NCBI GenBank assembly: GCA_014380935.1
Contig: JACMIX010000312.1
Location: forward strand, 1-32,700
Length of the DNA: 32,700 nucleotides
Origin: Gloeobacterales cyanobacterium ES-bin-141
GTDB lineage: Bacteria; Cyanobacteriota; Cyanobacteriia; Gloeobacterales; Gloeobacteraceae
Direction: 5' to 3'
Shown: positions 18,136 through 27,912 of the stretch, piece after piece
How the letters are laid out: the number at the start of each line of letters is the position of its first letter
Numbering within the stretch: the first letter of the stretch is position 1
The notes under the pieces: model-generated
Told to the model about the DNA's origin: nothing
What the model saw: the letters and a program-made list of their open reading frames with translations, nothing else
Database searches by the model: none
Position numbers and translations under genes: made by a program

Positions 18136-20438
18136 GCATTGATAGTGGCGGACCTATGCTGACCCCCCAGCGGTGGCGGATTGCACAACCGGACGCGTTG
18201 TTGAGCGCGGTGCTCGCGGACCGATTCGGACTGTCTCCTCTGCTGGGCCAGGTGCTCATCAACCGGGGTTTTCGTTCGCTGGAGTTGGCCGAAAGATTTC
18301 TTGAGCCCGAGCGCTGGTTGCTACCGGACCCCCAGCAAGAATTTGCCGACCTGCCTCGGGCCTTGGACCTGTTGTGTGAGGCAATCGAGCGCCGCATAGC
18401 AATTGGCATCTGCGGCGATTACGACTGCGATGGTATGACCAGTACTGCTCTGCTGCTCAGGGCAATTCGCAACCTCGGCGGACAAATCGACTACGCCATT
18501 CCCAGCCGCATGCGAGAAGGCTACGGGATCAACTGCCGAATCGTCGAGGAGTTTTACGAACAGGGAGTTGGCCTGATCCTGACCGTGGACAACGGCATCT
18601 CGGCCTTTGAGCCGGTCCAGCGAGCGATCGAGTTGGGCATGCAGGTGATTGTGACTGACCACCACGACCTGCCCGTGCGTCTACCCCCGGCAGATGCCAT
18701 CCTCAATCCCAAGTTGTTGCCTCAGGCATCTCCCTACGCGCCCCTTGCCGGGGTGGGAGTGGCCTACGTGCTTGCCCGGGCGCTCGCCGAACGCCTGGAC
18801 CAGGGTGGGGCGCTCACCGACACGCTGCTCGAACTTTTTACCTTGGGAACCGTTGCGGACCTCGCGCCGCTCGCGGGCGTCAACCGCGTCTGGGTACTCG
18901 AAGGTCTGAAGCGATTGCCATTTTCTGCCAATCCAGGTATCCAGGCTCTGCTCGCTGTGAGCGGTCTTGCCGACCGGGCTCACCTCAAACCGGAGGCAAT
19001 CGGCTTTGCGCTCGGGCCGCGCATCAACGCCGTGGGTCGCCTCGCGGATCCACAGATTGTCATCGATCTCCTCACCGCCGACGATGCCGAGACGGCCCTT
19101 GCACTGGCACGCCAGTGCGAGTCCTTCAATCGCGAGCGCCAGGATTTGTGCAACCGCATTGAGCAAGAAGCGATTGCTCTGGTGGAGGAAGCACGCGCCG
19201 GGGGCCTGGTCCTCAGCGAGGAGCGCGTCTTGCTGGTCGCGCGGGCGGGCTGGCATCACGGCGTCATCGGTATCGTCGCCTCCAGGCTCAAGGAGCGTTA
19301 CGGTGCGCCGGTCTTCCTTTGCGCGATTGAGGGGGAATCTGTGCGGGGCTCGGCGCGGGGAATTCCCGAGTTTTCGATTTTTAATGCTCTCCAGGCCTGT
19401 GCACCGTTGCTTGAAGGCTTTGGCGGTCATCCGATGGCCGGGGGCTTCTCGCTACGAGCCGCGAACCTAACCGGTTTTCGGGACGGCCTGCGCACTTTCG
19501 CCTGTAATCTTCTCGTGGCTGAGCAGATCATGCCCCTGGTCGAGGTCGATGCCCGGGCTTGCTTCCGGGAGCTTGACCTGGATTTGTTGACGCAGATCGA
19601 TCGTTTGCAACCCTGTGGTCTGGGCAATGCCGAACCCGTTTTCTGGACGCCCAACGTGCGCGTGCTCAAGCAAAAGCGCATGGGTGAGACAGGAACCCAT
19701 CTAAACCTCACCCTCAACGACGGCAGCGCCGAGCGGCGGGCAGTGGGCTGGCGGATGGGCGATTGGCTACCGATACCCGAATACGTGGATATCGCCTACA
19801 AGATATGCGAAAACAACTGGCAGGGCCGACGTAAAACGGAACTTGAAGTAGTCGGCCTCAGAGCGGCCGCTGCTCCAAAGCTTTACCTGCCTGCTCCGCC
19901 CAGGTGTGCCCGGCACCCGGAGTGGTACGACCACCGCAAACATGAAGCACTCAAGTTCATCGAAGATTTTGTCGCCCACCAGTCCGCACCGGTGTTGCTT
20001 TACGGGTATGCCCGGCCCCAATTGGAAGCGTCACTCGCGAGTCGCGTTCACTACGACCGGCCTCTCGACCTGCCCTACGCTCATCTATTGCTATGGAGCC
20101 TGCCGCCATCTCCCCTACACCTACACTGGCTGATTGGCCACGTGCGTCCCCAAAGTGTTCACCTTTTCGCGCAACCTGTACCGCCGGTACACGTATGGAC
20201 GCTGCAACGAAATCTCAAGGAAGTGTATGTGCCTCATGAGCCTTTACAGGTTCTACATCTGGCTCAGAAGTGGTGGGTCTCACCCCGTGCTCTGCTCGAA
20301 ACCCTGGTGGAGTTGGGGTACCTGACAAGCTGGGACTCGGAACTAGACGCGACTCTGCACAGACTGATGGGTGGGATACTGTCCGAGCAAGAGGCCTGGT
20401 ACGGAAGCGGACCAGAAGAGTTGCAAAAGTACTTTTGA
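18132..20438 (+). CDS. recJ: Single-stranded-DNA-specific exonuclease RecJ
   Basis: GICGDYDCDGMTSTALLL, VTDHHDLP, GPRINAVGRL, GGHPMAGGFSL (DHH/DHHA1 motifs). Overlaps the COG0523 stop; GTG at 18132 or ATG at 18156. Confidence 0.94.
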   Translation: MSIDSGGPMLTPQRWRIAQPDALLSAVLADRFGLSPLLGQVLINRGFRSLELAERFLEPERWLLPDPQQEFADLPRALDLLCEAIERRIAIGICGDYDCDGMTSTALLLRAIRNLGGQIDYAIPSRMREGYGINCRIVEEFYEQGVGLILTVDNGISAFEPVQRAIELGMQVIVTDHHDLPVRLPPADAILNPKLLPQASPYAPLAGVGVAYVLARALAERLDQGGALTDTLLELFTLGTVADLAPLAGVNRVWVLEGLKRLPFSANPGIQALLAVSGLADRAHLKPEAIGFALGPRINAVGRLADPQIVIDLLTADDAETALALARQCESFNRERQDLCNRIEQEAIALVEEARAGGLVLSEERVLLVARAGWHHGVIGIVASRLKERYGAPVFLCAIEGESVRGSARGIPEFSIFNALQACAPLLEGFGGHPMAGGFSLRAANLTGFRDGLRTFACNLLVAEQIMPLVEVDARACFRELDLDLLTQIDRLQPCGLGNAEPVFWTPNVRVLKQKRMGETGTHLNLTLNDGSAERRAVGWRMGDWLPIPEYVDIAYKICENNWQGRRKTELEVVGLRAAAAPKLYLPAPPRCARHPEWYDHRKHEALKFIEDFVAHQSAPVLLYGYARPQLEASLASRVHYDRPLDLPYAHLLLWSLPPSPLHLHWLIGHVRPQSVHLFAQPVPPVHVWTLQRNLKEVYVPHEPLQVLHLAQKWWVSPRALLETLVELGYLTSWDSELDATLHRLMGGILSEQEAWYGSGPEELQKYF

Positions 20439-20449
20439 TCAAGTTAGGT

Positions 20450-20620
20450 CTAAGAATCAACGCCACTCTTGCGGATCTTTTCGACACCCAACTTCTTGAC
20501 CCACTTGGGCGTCTCAGCATTCTCCCAACCCGGCGGACGCTCTGACGCATACCAGGCAAGCGAGCCTCCCAGAATGCAGACGACGAAACCAACCGCCAAG
20601 AGAGTCAGGAAAATAGTCAT
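20450..20620 (-). CDS. Small single-TM hypothetical protein
   Basis: MTIFLTLLAVGFVVCILGGSLAWYASERPPGWENAETPKWVKKLGVEKIRKSGVDS: hydrophobic N-terminus and amphipathic tail; fills the gap between convergent recJ and the hydrolase. Confidence 0.6.
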   Translation of the reverse strand: MTIFLTLLAVGFVVCILGGSLAWYASERPPGWENAETPKWVKKLGVEKIRKSGVDS

Positions 20621-20649
20621 CGTTCTAACCAACGCAAAAAATGTTTACA

Positions 20650-21519
20650 CTAGTCTATCATCTGTACCCACTCCAGGATCTGTTCGTTGACTTCCTCGGG
20701 AGCCTCGTCTTGCGGGCAGTGACCGGCTCTCTGGATAGCGACAAACTTGCGCACGCAGGGATAATCCGCCAATTTGCGTCCCAGGGCAATCGGTTCCCAG
20801 GGGTCTTGCTCACCCCATAAAATCAGTACGGGGCAACGGACCTGAGGAAGCAGGTCCTCGGCGAGCGGACCGCCCGAGTAGTTGATAAATGAGAGAAAGA
20901 CCTCGGCGGCACCCGGATCATAGGCCGGTTTGCACAGTAAGTCGATCAGTTCGTCTGTAACTGCCTCCTCGCGGACATATGCCTGCTTGAGGATGCGGCG
21001 GACCGAGGCCGGTCTACGGACGCGCTCGAAGAAGAACCGACCGAAGGTCGGGACGGAGAGAATTCTTTGTAGCAAAGGTGTACTGGTGCGGCGCAGCCAG
21101 GGTAAGGTCTGGCGCTTGCGGTCGTGTAGCAACCGTAATGAGCAATTGATCATGACCACACCCGCGACCTGCTCGGGAGAGTAGACAGCGGCTTGTAAAG
21201 CAACGATTGCACCGATCGAGTTTCCGACCAGGATGGCGGGCGCCCCTACGACTTCACGGGTGAAGTCGGCCACCTGTGCTCCCCAGGTCTCGAAAGTGTA
21301 GGCCACACCGCCTGGCTTGGCGGATCCCCCAAAACCTAGCAGGTCCAAAGCGTGGACCGGATGGTGCTTGCCCAGGACGGGGATGTTTTTGCGCCAGTGG
21401 CCGAGATTTGCTCCGAACCCGTGCACGAACACGATAGGAGGTAGGCCGCCGGGGGCCGTCTTGAGGCTTTGGCAAGCAATCGAATGTCCTTGCCAGGTCC
21501 AATGCGTATTATTCTTCAC
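20650..21519 (-). CDS. Alpha/beta-fold hydrolase
   Basis: PPIVFVHGFGANLGHW, LVGNSIGAIVALQAA, CPVLILWGEQDPWEP, RAGHCPQDEAPEEVN. Confidence 0.93.
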   Translation of the reverse strand: MKNNTHWTWQGHSIACQSLKTAPGGLPPIVFVHGFGANLGHWRKNIPVLGKHHPVHALDLLGFGGSAKPGGVAYTFETWGAQVADFTREVVGAPAILVGNSIGAIVALQAAVYSPEQVAGVVMINCSLRLLHDRKRQTLPWLRRTSTPLLQRILSVPTFGRFFFERVRRPASVRRILKQAYVREEAVTDELIDLLCKPAYDPGAAEVFLSFINYSGGPLAEDLLPQVRCPVLILWGEQDPWEPIALGRKLADYPCVRKFVAIQRAGHCPQDEAPEEVNEQILEWVQMID

Positions 21520-21672
21520 ATTTCTTGAATAACATCTTCTAATCCCATCGGTAAAACGCTTTGTGCTAAGGTTGTGGGCGTTGTAAGATATCTCATTAAT
21601 CTACAGTCCAAAGCTGGTCAAGCGCCTTGTGTTAGAGTATGACGCGCGACAGACGCAAGTGGGAGAGCCTGG

Positions 21673-22980
21673 ATGCAAATTGCAGTTATTGGCTTAAGTC
21701 ATCGGACTGCACCAATTGAGATTCGTGAAAAAGTTAGCATCCCAGAGCATCAGGTAGCCGAGACCCTCAGGAAACTGCGCACCTGCCCAAATGTGGAAGA
21801 ATGCGCCTTACTGAGTACTTGCAACCGCCTGGAAATTTATGCCGTCCTCAGAGATAGCGAGTATGGCGTACGCGAGATCATTCGATTTTTGGCCGAGACT
21901 AAGGGCGTCAGCCTGCCGATGTTGCACCCGCACATCTTTGTGTTGTTGCACCAGGATGCCGTGATGCACCTGATGCGCGTTGCCTCCGGACTTGAGTCAC
22001 TGATACTCGGAGAAGGACAGGTTCTCGCTCAGGTAAAAGCGACCCACACTCTGGCTCAGCAGGCCAAGAGCGTTGACCGCGTCCTCAACCAGGTCTTCAA
22101 GACGACGATTACGGCGAGCAAGCGGGTCCGCGCCGAGACTGAGATTGGCACCGGGGCTGTCTCAGTTTCCTCGGCTGCTGTTGAACTTGCTCTCAGCAAG
22201 CAGGGTTCGCTTGCGGATCAGCGTTGTCTGGTAGTAGGGGCGGGCAAGATGGGTGAGTTGCTCGTGCGGCACTTACTTGCCAAGGGCGCGCGCCAGATTG
22301 TCGTCTTGAACCGTTCACTGGAGCGCGCCGCTCAACTCGTCGAGCAATTTGGTTTGCAGCTGCTGGTCGGTAACCTGGAGGACCTCTGCAACCGTGTCGT
22401 CTCAGCCGATCTTGTCTTCACTTGTTCTTCTACTGTTGAGCCTTTATTGACCAGTGAGAAGCTGGTCCAGTTGCTAAGGCGCGACCAGGGATTGATGATT
22501 TTCGATATTGCCGTACCGCGCAACGTGGCCTCAGACGTCAACGACCTACCCGGTGTCCAGGTCTTCAATGTCGATCATCTCAAACAGGTCGTTGAAGAAA
22601 ATATGGCCTACCGTCACTCGATGATTTGCCAGGCTGAGGGCATCCTCCAGCAAGAAATGGACAAATTCCTGGAGTGGTGGCGTTCGCTTGAAGCGGTACC
22701 GACCATCAACTGCTTGCGCCAGAAGGTTGAGACGATCCGCGAGCAGGAGCTTGAAAAAGCTCTCTCACGCCTTGGTACCGAGTTTGGCGAAAAGCACCAG
22801 GGTGTCATCGACTCCCTTACCCGGGCCATCGTCAACAAAATCCTCCACGATCCGATTGTTCAACTGCGCGCTCAACGCGATGCCGAGGCCCGCAGACGAA
22901 CACTCCAGGCCCTCCAGCTGCTATTCAACCTCGACCCACTGAGTAATGCCCTGAGCACTCAGCGTCCTGACACTGACTAA
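21673..22980 (+). CDS. hemA: Glutamyl-tRNA reductase
   Basis: [64 protein letters not shown]. Confidence 0.97.
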   Translation: MQIAVIGLSHRTAPIEIREKVSIPEHQVAETLRKLRTCPNVEECALLSTCNRLEIYAVLRDSEYGVREIIRFLAETKGVSLPMLHPHIFVLLHQDAVMHLMRVASGLESLILGEGQVLAQVKATHTLAQQAKSVDRVLNQVFKTTITASKRVRAETEIGTGAVSVSSAAVELALSKQGSLADQRCLVVGAGKMGELLVRHLLAKGARQIVVLNRSLERAAQLVEQFGLQLLVGNLEDLCNRVVSADLVFTCSSTVEPLLTSEKLVQLLRRDQGLMIFDIAVPRNVASDVNDLPGVQVFNVDHLKQVVEENMAYRHSMICQAEGILQQEMDKFLEWWRSLEAVPTINCLRQKVETIREQELEKALSRLGTEFGEKHQGVIDSLTRAIVNKILHDPIVQLRAQRDAEARRRTLQALQLLFNLDPLSNALSTQRPDTD

Positions 22981-23261
22981 GGTCGCGCCATTCTCCCGAG
23001 TTCGGCTACGTAGGACCAACCCTGAACAACTACACCCAGGCAGGCAAAGCCGAGTACGGTTAGCAGCGGGTTAAATTTACCGGTTTGAAAAGCCCGAAAG
23101 GGCAGTGCAAAAAAAACGATGGTCGCAGCCAACGTACTCAGCATTTGCCAACTCAGGCCGTGATAGACCATGGTCATCGGCGCGACCAGGAACATGGCTC
23201 CGATGCTCACAGCCAGAACAAAGGTCAGCAGCGAAAGCCAGAAGCCGGTGACGGCGTTCAT
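22977..23261 (-). CDS. Hypothetical membrane protein
   Basis: 94 aa with two or three TM segments ([28 protein letters not shown]...[16 protein letters not shown]); convergent with hemA, 4-nt overlap. Confidence 0.75.
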   Translation of the reverse strand: MNAVTGFWLSLLTFVLAVSIGAMFLVAPMTMVYHGLSWQMLSTLAATIVFFALPFRAFQTGKFNPLLTVLGFACLGVVVQGWSYVAELGRMARP

Positions 23262-23321
23262 TACTTACCTCGCGCACTTCTTTGTAGTGTAACGCCCGGC
23301 TGTTTAGCGTAACCGTTCGTC

Positions 23322-23342
23322 TTTTCCACAGGGTGTGGAAAA
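23322..23342. promoter_or_regulatory. Inverted pair of TTTTCCACA motifs (DnaA-box-like)
   Basis: TTTTCCACA-GGG-TGTGGAAAA, in the intergenic region upstream of bioB. Confidence 0.45.
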
Positions 23343-23439
23343 AGTTGAAAAGAAGTAACTCACAGCGAGGCAAGCAGATTGGACTATACTCGGGCGAGTC
23401 CCTTCTGGCCTGCCCGCGCCGGAGGCACCCTACATACAG

Positions 23440-24378
23440 ATGACTCGTCTGAACCAGATTGCCGATGTGTACTACCAGCCATTGCCCGACTTGCTGTTTG
23501 AGGCTCAGCGGTTGCACCGGGAACACCACGACCCGCGCGAGGTGCAATTGTGTACGCTCAGCAGTATCAAGACCGGCCTGTGCCCGGAGGACTGTGCCTA
23601 CTGCTCCCAGAGCGTTCACAACCAGACCGGGCTTACTCCCCAACCACTTACGTCGGTCGAGACAGTACTTGTTGAAGCCCGAGCGGCCAAGGCCAGCGGC
23701 TCAACCCGCTTCTGCATGGGGGCGGCCTGGCGGGAGGTCAAGGACGGCCCGCTCTTCGAGCAAGTTCTAGAGATGGTGCAGGGGGTTGCAGCCCTCGAAC
23801 TTGAGGTCTGTTGCACGCTTGGGATGCTCAAGCCTCACCAGGCCGAGCGTTTGAAGGCAGCTGGGCTGACCGCCTACAACCACAACCTTGATACCTCACC
23901 CGCCTACTACCCGCAGGTGATCACAACCCGCACCTATCAGGACCGTCTCGAGACTATTCGAGCTGTCAGCGATGCAGGCATCTCCGTCTGCTGTGGCGGC
24001 ATTCTGGGTATGGGCGAATCGGTGCAGGACCGCCTGGATCTGCTCGAAGTACTCCTGGGCCTCAACCCACCGCCCGAGTCGATCCCAATCAACTGCTGGG
24101 TACCGGTTGCAGGTACGCCGCTCGAGGGTACACCTCCCGTGGAGCCAGTCGAGCTAGTCCGCATAATCGCAACTGCCCGTATCCTCTTTCCTGCTGCCAT
24201 GGTTCGCCTCTCTGCGGGTCGCTTGCAGATGAGTGACGAGTTGCAGACCTTGTGTTTTCTGGCCGGTGCCAACTCCATCTTTAGCGGCCCGCGGCTACTG
24301 ACTACCGCCAATCCCGAGCGTTCACGCGATGAGCAACTCCTGGGCCGCCTTGGTATGAAGGCCCGTGCCAATCGCTGA
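23440..24378 (+). CDS. bioB: Biotin synthase
   Basis: Radical-SAM signature CPEDCAYC, CMGAAWREVKDGPLFEQVLEMV, YNHNLDTSPAYYPQVITTRTYQDRLETI, GGILGMGES. Confidence 0.97.
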   Translation: MTRLNQIADVYYQPLPDLLFEAQRLHREHHDPREVQLCTLSSIKTGLCPEDCAYCSQSVHNQTGLTPQPLTSVETVLVEARAAKASGSTRFCMGAAWREVKDGPLFEQVLEMVQGVAALELEVCCTLGMLKPHQAERLKAAGLTAYNHNLDTSPAYYPQVITTRTYQDRLETIRAVSDAGISVCCGGILGMGESVQDRLDLLEVLLGLNPPPESIPINCWVPVAGTPLEGTPPVEPVELVRIIATARILFPAAMVRLSAGRLQMSDELQTLCFLAGANSIFSGPRLLTTANPERSRDEQLLGRLGMKARANR

Positions 24379-24382
24379 CGGG

Positions 24383-25105
24383 CTACTTGGCAATGTCATG
24401 CATCTGGTTGGTAGCCTGGGTGTCCTGCAGGTAGTAGTAGTCTCCTTCCTTGCTCAGGCTATCAACGGAGACGAGTACGTCCTTGCCCTTTCCGAACAGA
24501 TTGAAAAAGCCACCCGGTTGCGGGTCACCACCGTAGATAACCTTGGCAAGCACCGGTTTGTTGCCGTTGGCGGGGTCACAGTAGATTTCTTCGATAGTCC
24601 CGAACTGCTCACCACCGCGCTCGTAAAGACGGTTGCCCTTCATAGCGACGGTAGGGAGATCTCGGGAGGGCTTACCCCCACCGTCGTACTTAGCCATTAC
24701 TCCTCCAGGCAGCGGCGTACCCTCACCGGGTATTGCCTTGACACCTTCAGGAGTATCGTTGGTGTAATCAACCGGGGGGACCAGAATACCTGCCACAGTT
24801 TCGGGCGTACTCCCGCCCGCCGGTCGTCCGACAGCTTGAAGCTCTGCTTTGGGCATGTTTAAGTAGAGCTTGCCGTCTTGAGCAGCGAGTCTACTCTCGA
24901 GGATCAAGACGTCCTTGGCTCCAAAACCTAGAAACCCGCCGACTCCTGCCCTCAGATACCGCTCATTGGCATTGTCCACGTTCACGTAGACATCACTGAT
25001 TTCGCCAATGCGTTCGCCACTCTGGTCATAAATCTTCTCGTCTTCTAGCCGACCGGCAGATTCTGCCCCGGAGGATTTCAGATCATCGGCCTTTACAAAT
25101 AGCAT
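24383..25105 (-). CDS. PRC-barrel domain protein (two PRC-barrel-like segments)
   Basis: KIYDQSGERIGEISDVYVNVDNANERYLRAGVGGFLGFGAKDVLI and RLYERGGEQFGTIEEIYCDPANGNKPVLAKV. ATG at 25105 (MLFVKADDLKSSG) preferred. Confidence 0.8.
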   Translation of the reverse strand: MLFVKADDLKSSGAESAGRLEDEKIYDQSGERIGEISDVYVNVDNANERYLRAGVGGFLGFGAKDVLILESRLAAQDGKLYLNMPKAELQAVGRPAGGSTPETVAGILVPPVDYTNDTPEGVKAIPGEGTPLPGGVMAKYDGGGKPSRDLPTVAMKGNRLYERGGEQFGTIEEIYCDPANGNKPVLAKVIYGGDPQPGGFFNLFGKGKDVLVSVDSLSKEGDYYYLQDTQATNQMHDIAK

Positions 25106-25136
25106 CGTGTATTCCTCCCGGATTATGATCAAAGCT

Positions 25137-25168
25137 CCGAATGGCCAGCTTGCAAGCTGGAGATTCGG
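25137..25168. repeat. Compound palindrome upstream of the PRC-barrel gene
   Basis: CCGAAT-GG-CCAGCTTG|CAAGCTGG-AG-ATTCGG; the 16-bp core (25145-25160) is perfect, with 6-bp outer arms sharing the same centre. Confidence 0.7.
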
Positions 25169-25335
25169 GTATCAAAATGCCAACTAAAGTAATTTAAAAG
25201 TACCGGTTATGGGTCCTGGAAAACTCCCCCCCAAGACAGACCTCGAGCACTCGATGGGTCAAAGCAAGCAAACTAAAACTGTATCGACCGGAGGTAAAGC
25301 TTATCTATACTCCTAAGCCTGGAAAAATCTCGTTT

Positions 25336-25776
25336 TTGTGGTACGTCGCACGCACTGTGCTGGGTCTGATTTTGCGCCGGCCTCTCGTGGGTGTACGCGC
25401 GATTCCTTTTTTGCCGGATGGGCGGGTGGTGCTAGTACATTTGCAGCGCGGCGGCTGGGTTTTGCCCGGAGGGCTCGTGGACCATAACGAAAAGCTTCAC
25501 ACGGCCCTCGACCGTGAGCTTCAGGAGGAGTGCGGTGTGCGGGTCGAGCGCTTTGGGCGGTTGTGTGGGGTGTACTCCGAGCCCTGGCGCGATGTGCGCT
25601 TTCACAGCGTTTGCGTGGTTATCGAGGTTTTTGTACAGGGGACATTACGCACAAGCGATCCCCAAGAAATTCGGGAGGTAGCAGCATTTGCGCTGGATGC
25701 GCTACCTGAGGAACTGCTGGTCGATTGCCGTACGCAACTGGCACAGTACTTGGCCGGCGAGGTAGTGGTCGATTGA
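25336..25776 (+). CDS. NUDIX hydrolase
   Basis: GGLVDHNEKLHTALDRELQEECGV resembles the Nudix box Gx5Ex7REUxEExGU. TTG start. Confidence 0.85.
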   Translation: MWYVARTVLGLILRRPLVGVRAIPFLPDGRVVLVHLQRGGWVLPGGLVDHNEKLHTALDRELQEECGVRVERFGRLCGVYSEPWRDVRFHSVCVVIEVFVQGTLRTSDPQEIREVAAFALDALPEELLVDCRTQLAQYLAGEVVVD

Positions 25777-25787
25777 GACGGCCTACA

Positions 25788-26114
25788 ATGATGGAACTGT
25801 CCGGAACCCTCACCATGAATGACGGTATAACCCCTATGGCTGCCCGCAATGCCGATACCGTTGCTCGAGTAGACAACAGTGACCTCTTGCAGCTTGGCCA
25901 TTACGTAGAGGAAAGTCTGCTCGGGGAACTGAGTCGGGTTCACCACAAAGCCCAAGCGTGCCTGGATCGTTATCACGACTGGCAAGCAGACCAAACGGAT
26001 TTGCAAAGGCGAACCGGGTTCGTACTTGCTTTCTATGAACTTCTGGATTTGTACCCTCAATTACACAAAATGGGCACCGATCTCGCTGATCTGCGCGAGG
26101 ATCTCGGCGGCTGA
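25788..26114 (+). CDS. Hypothetical protein
   Basis: MMELSGTLTMNDGITPMAARNADTVARVDNSDLLQLGHYVEESLLGELSRVHHKAQACLDRYHDWQ...; helical, no family recognised. Confidence 0.55.
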   Translation: MMELSGTLTMNDGITPMAARNADTVARVDNSDLLQLGHYVEESLLGELSRVHHKAQACLDRYHDWQADQTDLQRRTGFVLAFYELLDLYPQLHKMGTDLADLREDLGG

Positions 26115-26121
26115 GCAAACT

Positions 26122-26499
26122 TCAGGAATGCGTGAGCAAGTACAAGCAGCGCTCGATGGCAAACAGCCTCGACTGCACGCGCTTGAGGTAGATCAAGCGC
26201 AAGTTGGGCAGGAGCAGGACTGGTATGCTCACCCACCACACGCCCGGCAGAATGTTTTCTAGCACCAGCGAGAATATCAGCCAGAGAACCAGGAACGTCA
26301 AGCAGTTGCGCTGTGCCACCCGATTGTAGTGATGCTGGGTCTGAAGTTGTTCGAGGCATAGATAGATCTCAGTGCAAGAGAGTGAGCGAGACATACCATA
26401 CACAAAACGGGTCTGGACATCGATGAGGCGCTCAAACGGTCTACTGCCGTGCGCATTGCGGCTGATGGCTTCGTAATAGCTGGTGAGATTGAGCAGCAT
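26122..26499 (-). CDS. Hypothetical membrane protein
   Basis: 125 aa; TM region NCLTFLVLWLIFSLVLENILPGVWWVSIPVLLLPNLRLIYL. Confidence 0.65.
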   Translation of the reverse strand: MLLNLTSYYEAISRNAHGSRPFERLIDVQTRFVYGMSRSLSCTEIYLCLEQLQTQHHYNRVAQRNCLTFLVLWLIFSLVLENILPGVWWVSIPVLLLPNLRLIYLKRVQSRLFAIERCLYLLTHS

Positions 26500-26645
26500 A
26501 GTTTTTCGGTTGCGTTCTGCCTTTAGAGTTCCCAGTTTCAGGCTGGGTTTACGTGTCTGGGAGGTGCTTCATCAAATCATTAATCTTCCAGCCCGAGCGG
26601 TTACTCGTTATGCTGAAGGGGATTTCACTCCGCCCGGTTGGTGAA

Positions 26646-27020
26646 ATGGTACGTGTCTTTATTGGCAGCGCTGCCCTGCTCGCGGGCTTTGCTGTCGCGA
26701 CTGGTGCTTTCGCAACCCATGCCCTACGACCACACCTGGAGGCGCGGGCATTCGAGATTTTTGAAACGGCGGCTCGCTATCAGATGTACCACGCGCTCGC
26801 ATTGCTGCTGGTGGCATTGCTGCTCGAGCGTACTGTGCAGGTGACCCTGCTGACAGCATCGGGCTTTGCTTTCCTATTCGGTACACTCATCTTCTCCGGC
26901 AGCCTTTATGCACTGAGCCTGAGTGGTTTGAAGTGGCTAGGAGCTGTTACTCCCCTGGGTGGAGCTGTACTGCTTGCAGGTTGGGGGTGTCTCGCTCTGT
27001 CTGCTTTAAGTTACAAATAA
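26646..27020 (+). CDS. DUF423 family membrane protein (YgdD-like)
   Basis: GSAALLAGFAVATGAFATHALRPHLEARAFEIFETAARYQMYHALALLL...LFGTLIFSGSLYALSLSG...LGAVTPLGG. Confidence 0.92.
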   Translation: MVRVFIGSAALLAGFAVATGAFATHALRPHLEARAFEIFETAARYQMYHALALLLVALLLERTVQVTLLTASGFAFLFGTLIFSGSLYALSLSGLKWLGAVTPLGGAVLLAGWGCLALSALSYK

Positions 27021-27061
27021 ACAGGCTTCCCCATCCGCACTGCCGTAAGGAATAAGCTCCG

Positions 27062-27865
27062 ATGTGCCGCTTGCTTGGCTACCTTGGTCCGCCGATTCAA
27101 CTTGCCCGCCTGCTAGAACAGCCCGAGCACTCGTTGATCATCCAGAGCTATCAGCCTCGTGAGATGACCTCGGGACTCCTCAACGCAGACGGTTTTGGCG
27201 TGGGCTGGTATCATGCCCTGCACGATTGCGAGCCCTTCACTTACCGAAACACGCAGCCTATCTGGAGCGATACCAATCTTGCCGAATTGAGCCGCTACAT
27301 CGAGTCCGGCTGCATCCTGGCATCCGTTCGCAGCGCCACTCCTGGACAGGCTGTACAGATCAGCAACTGTCAACCTTTTCGCCATGGCAGCATCCTTGCT
27401 ACCCACAACGGCTACATAGAGAACTTCCGGCAGACGCTATATCGCACCGTCCGTGATACTTTAGACGATGCTTACTACCGAATCATTGATGGCACCACCG
27501 ACTCTGAGCATATCTTCGCTTTGCTGCTTCAGTATTTAGACTATTCGACCACGGCGGGCGATGCTGAGGCTCTACAAGCGGCCCTGCACGCGACTGTGAG
27601 TATTCTGTCCAAATGGGCGGCTGTGGACGCTTTGCGGGTTGGTCTCAACCTGATTGTCAGTGACGGCAAGCAATTAGTTGCTTCCCGTTACGCCAGCACT
27701 TCCCCGGCCCCAACGCTGTACTGGTTGCGGGATGATCCGCGCTTTCCCGAGGCTGTACTCGTAGCCTCTGAACCCTTGTTCGCCAGTGATGGTTGGACAA
27801 GCTGTCCTGAAAACAGTTTCCTGAGCATCGGCGCAAACCTCGATGTGCAGACCGGCAGGCTGTAA
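27062..27865 (+). CDS. egtC: Ergothioneine biosynthesis protein EgtC-like (class II glutamine amidotransferase)
   Basis: MCRLLGYLGPPIQLARLLEQPEHSLIIQSYQPREM (Cys2 nucleophile), NADGFGVGWY, ASVRSATPGQAVQISNCQPFRHG; directly upstream of egtD. Confidence 0.9.
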   Translation: MCRLLGYLGPPIQLARLLEQPEHSLIIQSYQPREMTSGLLNADGFGVGWYHALHDCEPFTYRNTQPIWSDTNLAELSRYIESGCILASVRSATPGQAVQISNCQPFRHGSILATHNGYIENFRQTLYRTVRDTLDDAYYRIIDGTTDSEHIFALLLQYLDYSTTAGDAEALQAALHATVSILSKWAAVDALRVGLNLIVSDGKQLVASRYASTSPAPTLYWLRDDPRFPEAVLVASEPLFASDGWTSCPENSFLSIGANLDVQTGRL

Positions 27866-27912
27866 TTGCCGACTAAAGGGACTACCGTCGCTACTTTAGG
27901 AGGAGTGTGTAG

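Noticed and set aside
18681-19430. 249-aa minus-strand ORF inside recJ
   Set aside because: Antisense shadow; recJ motifs on the plus strand are unambiguous.
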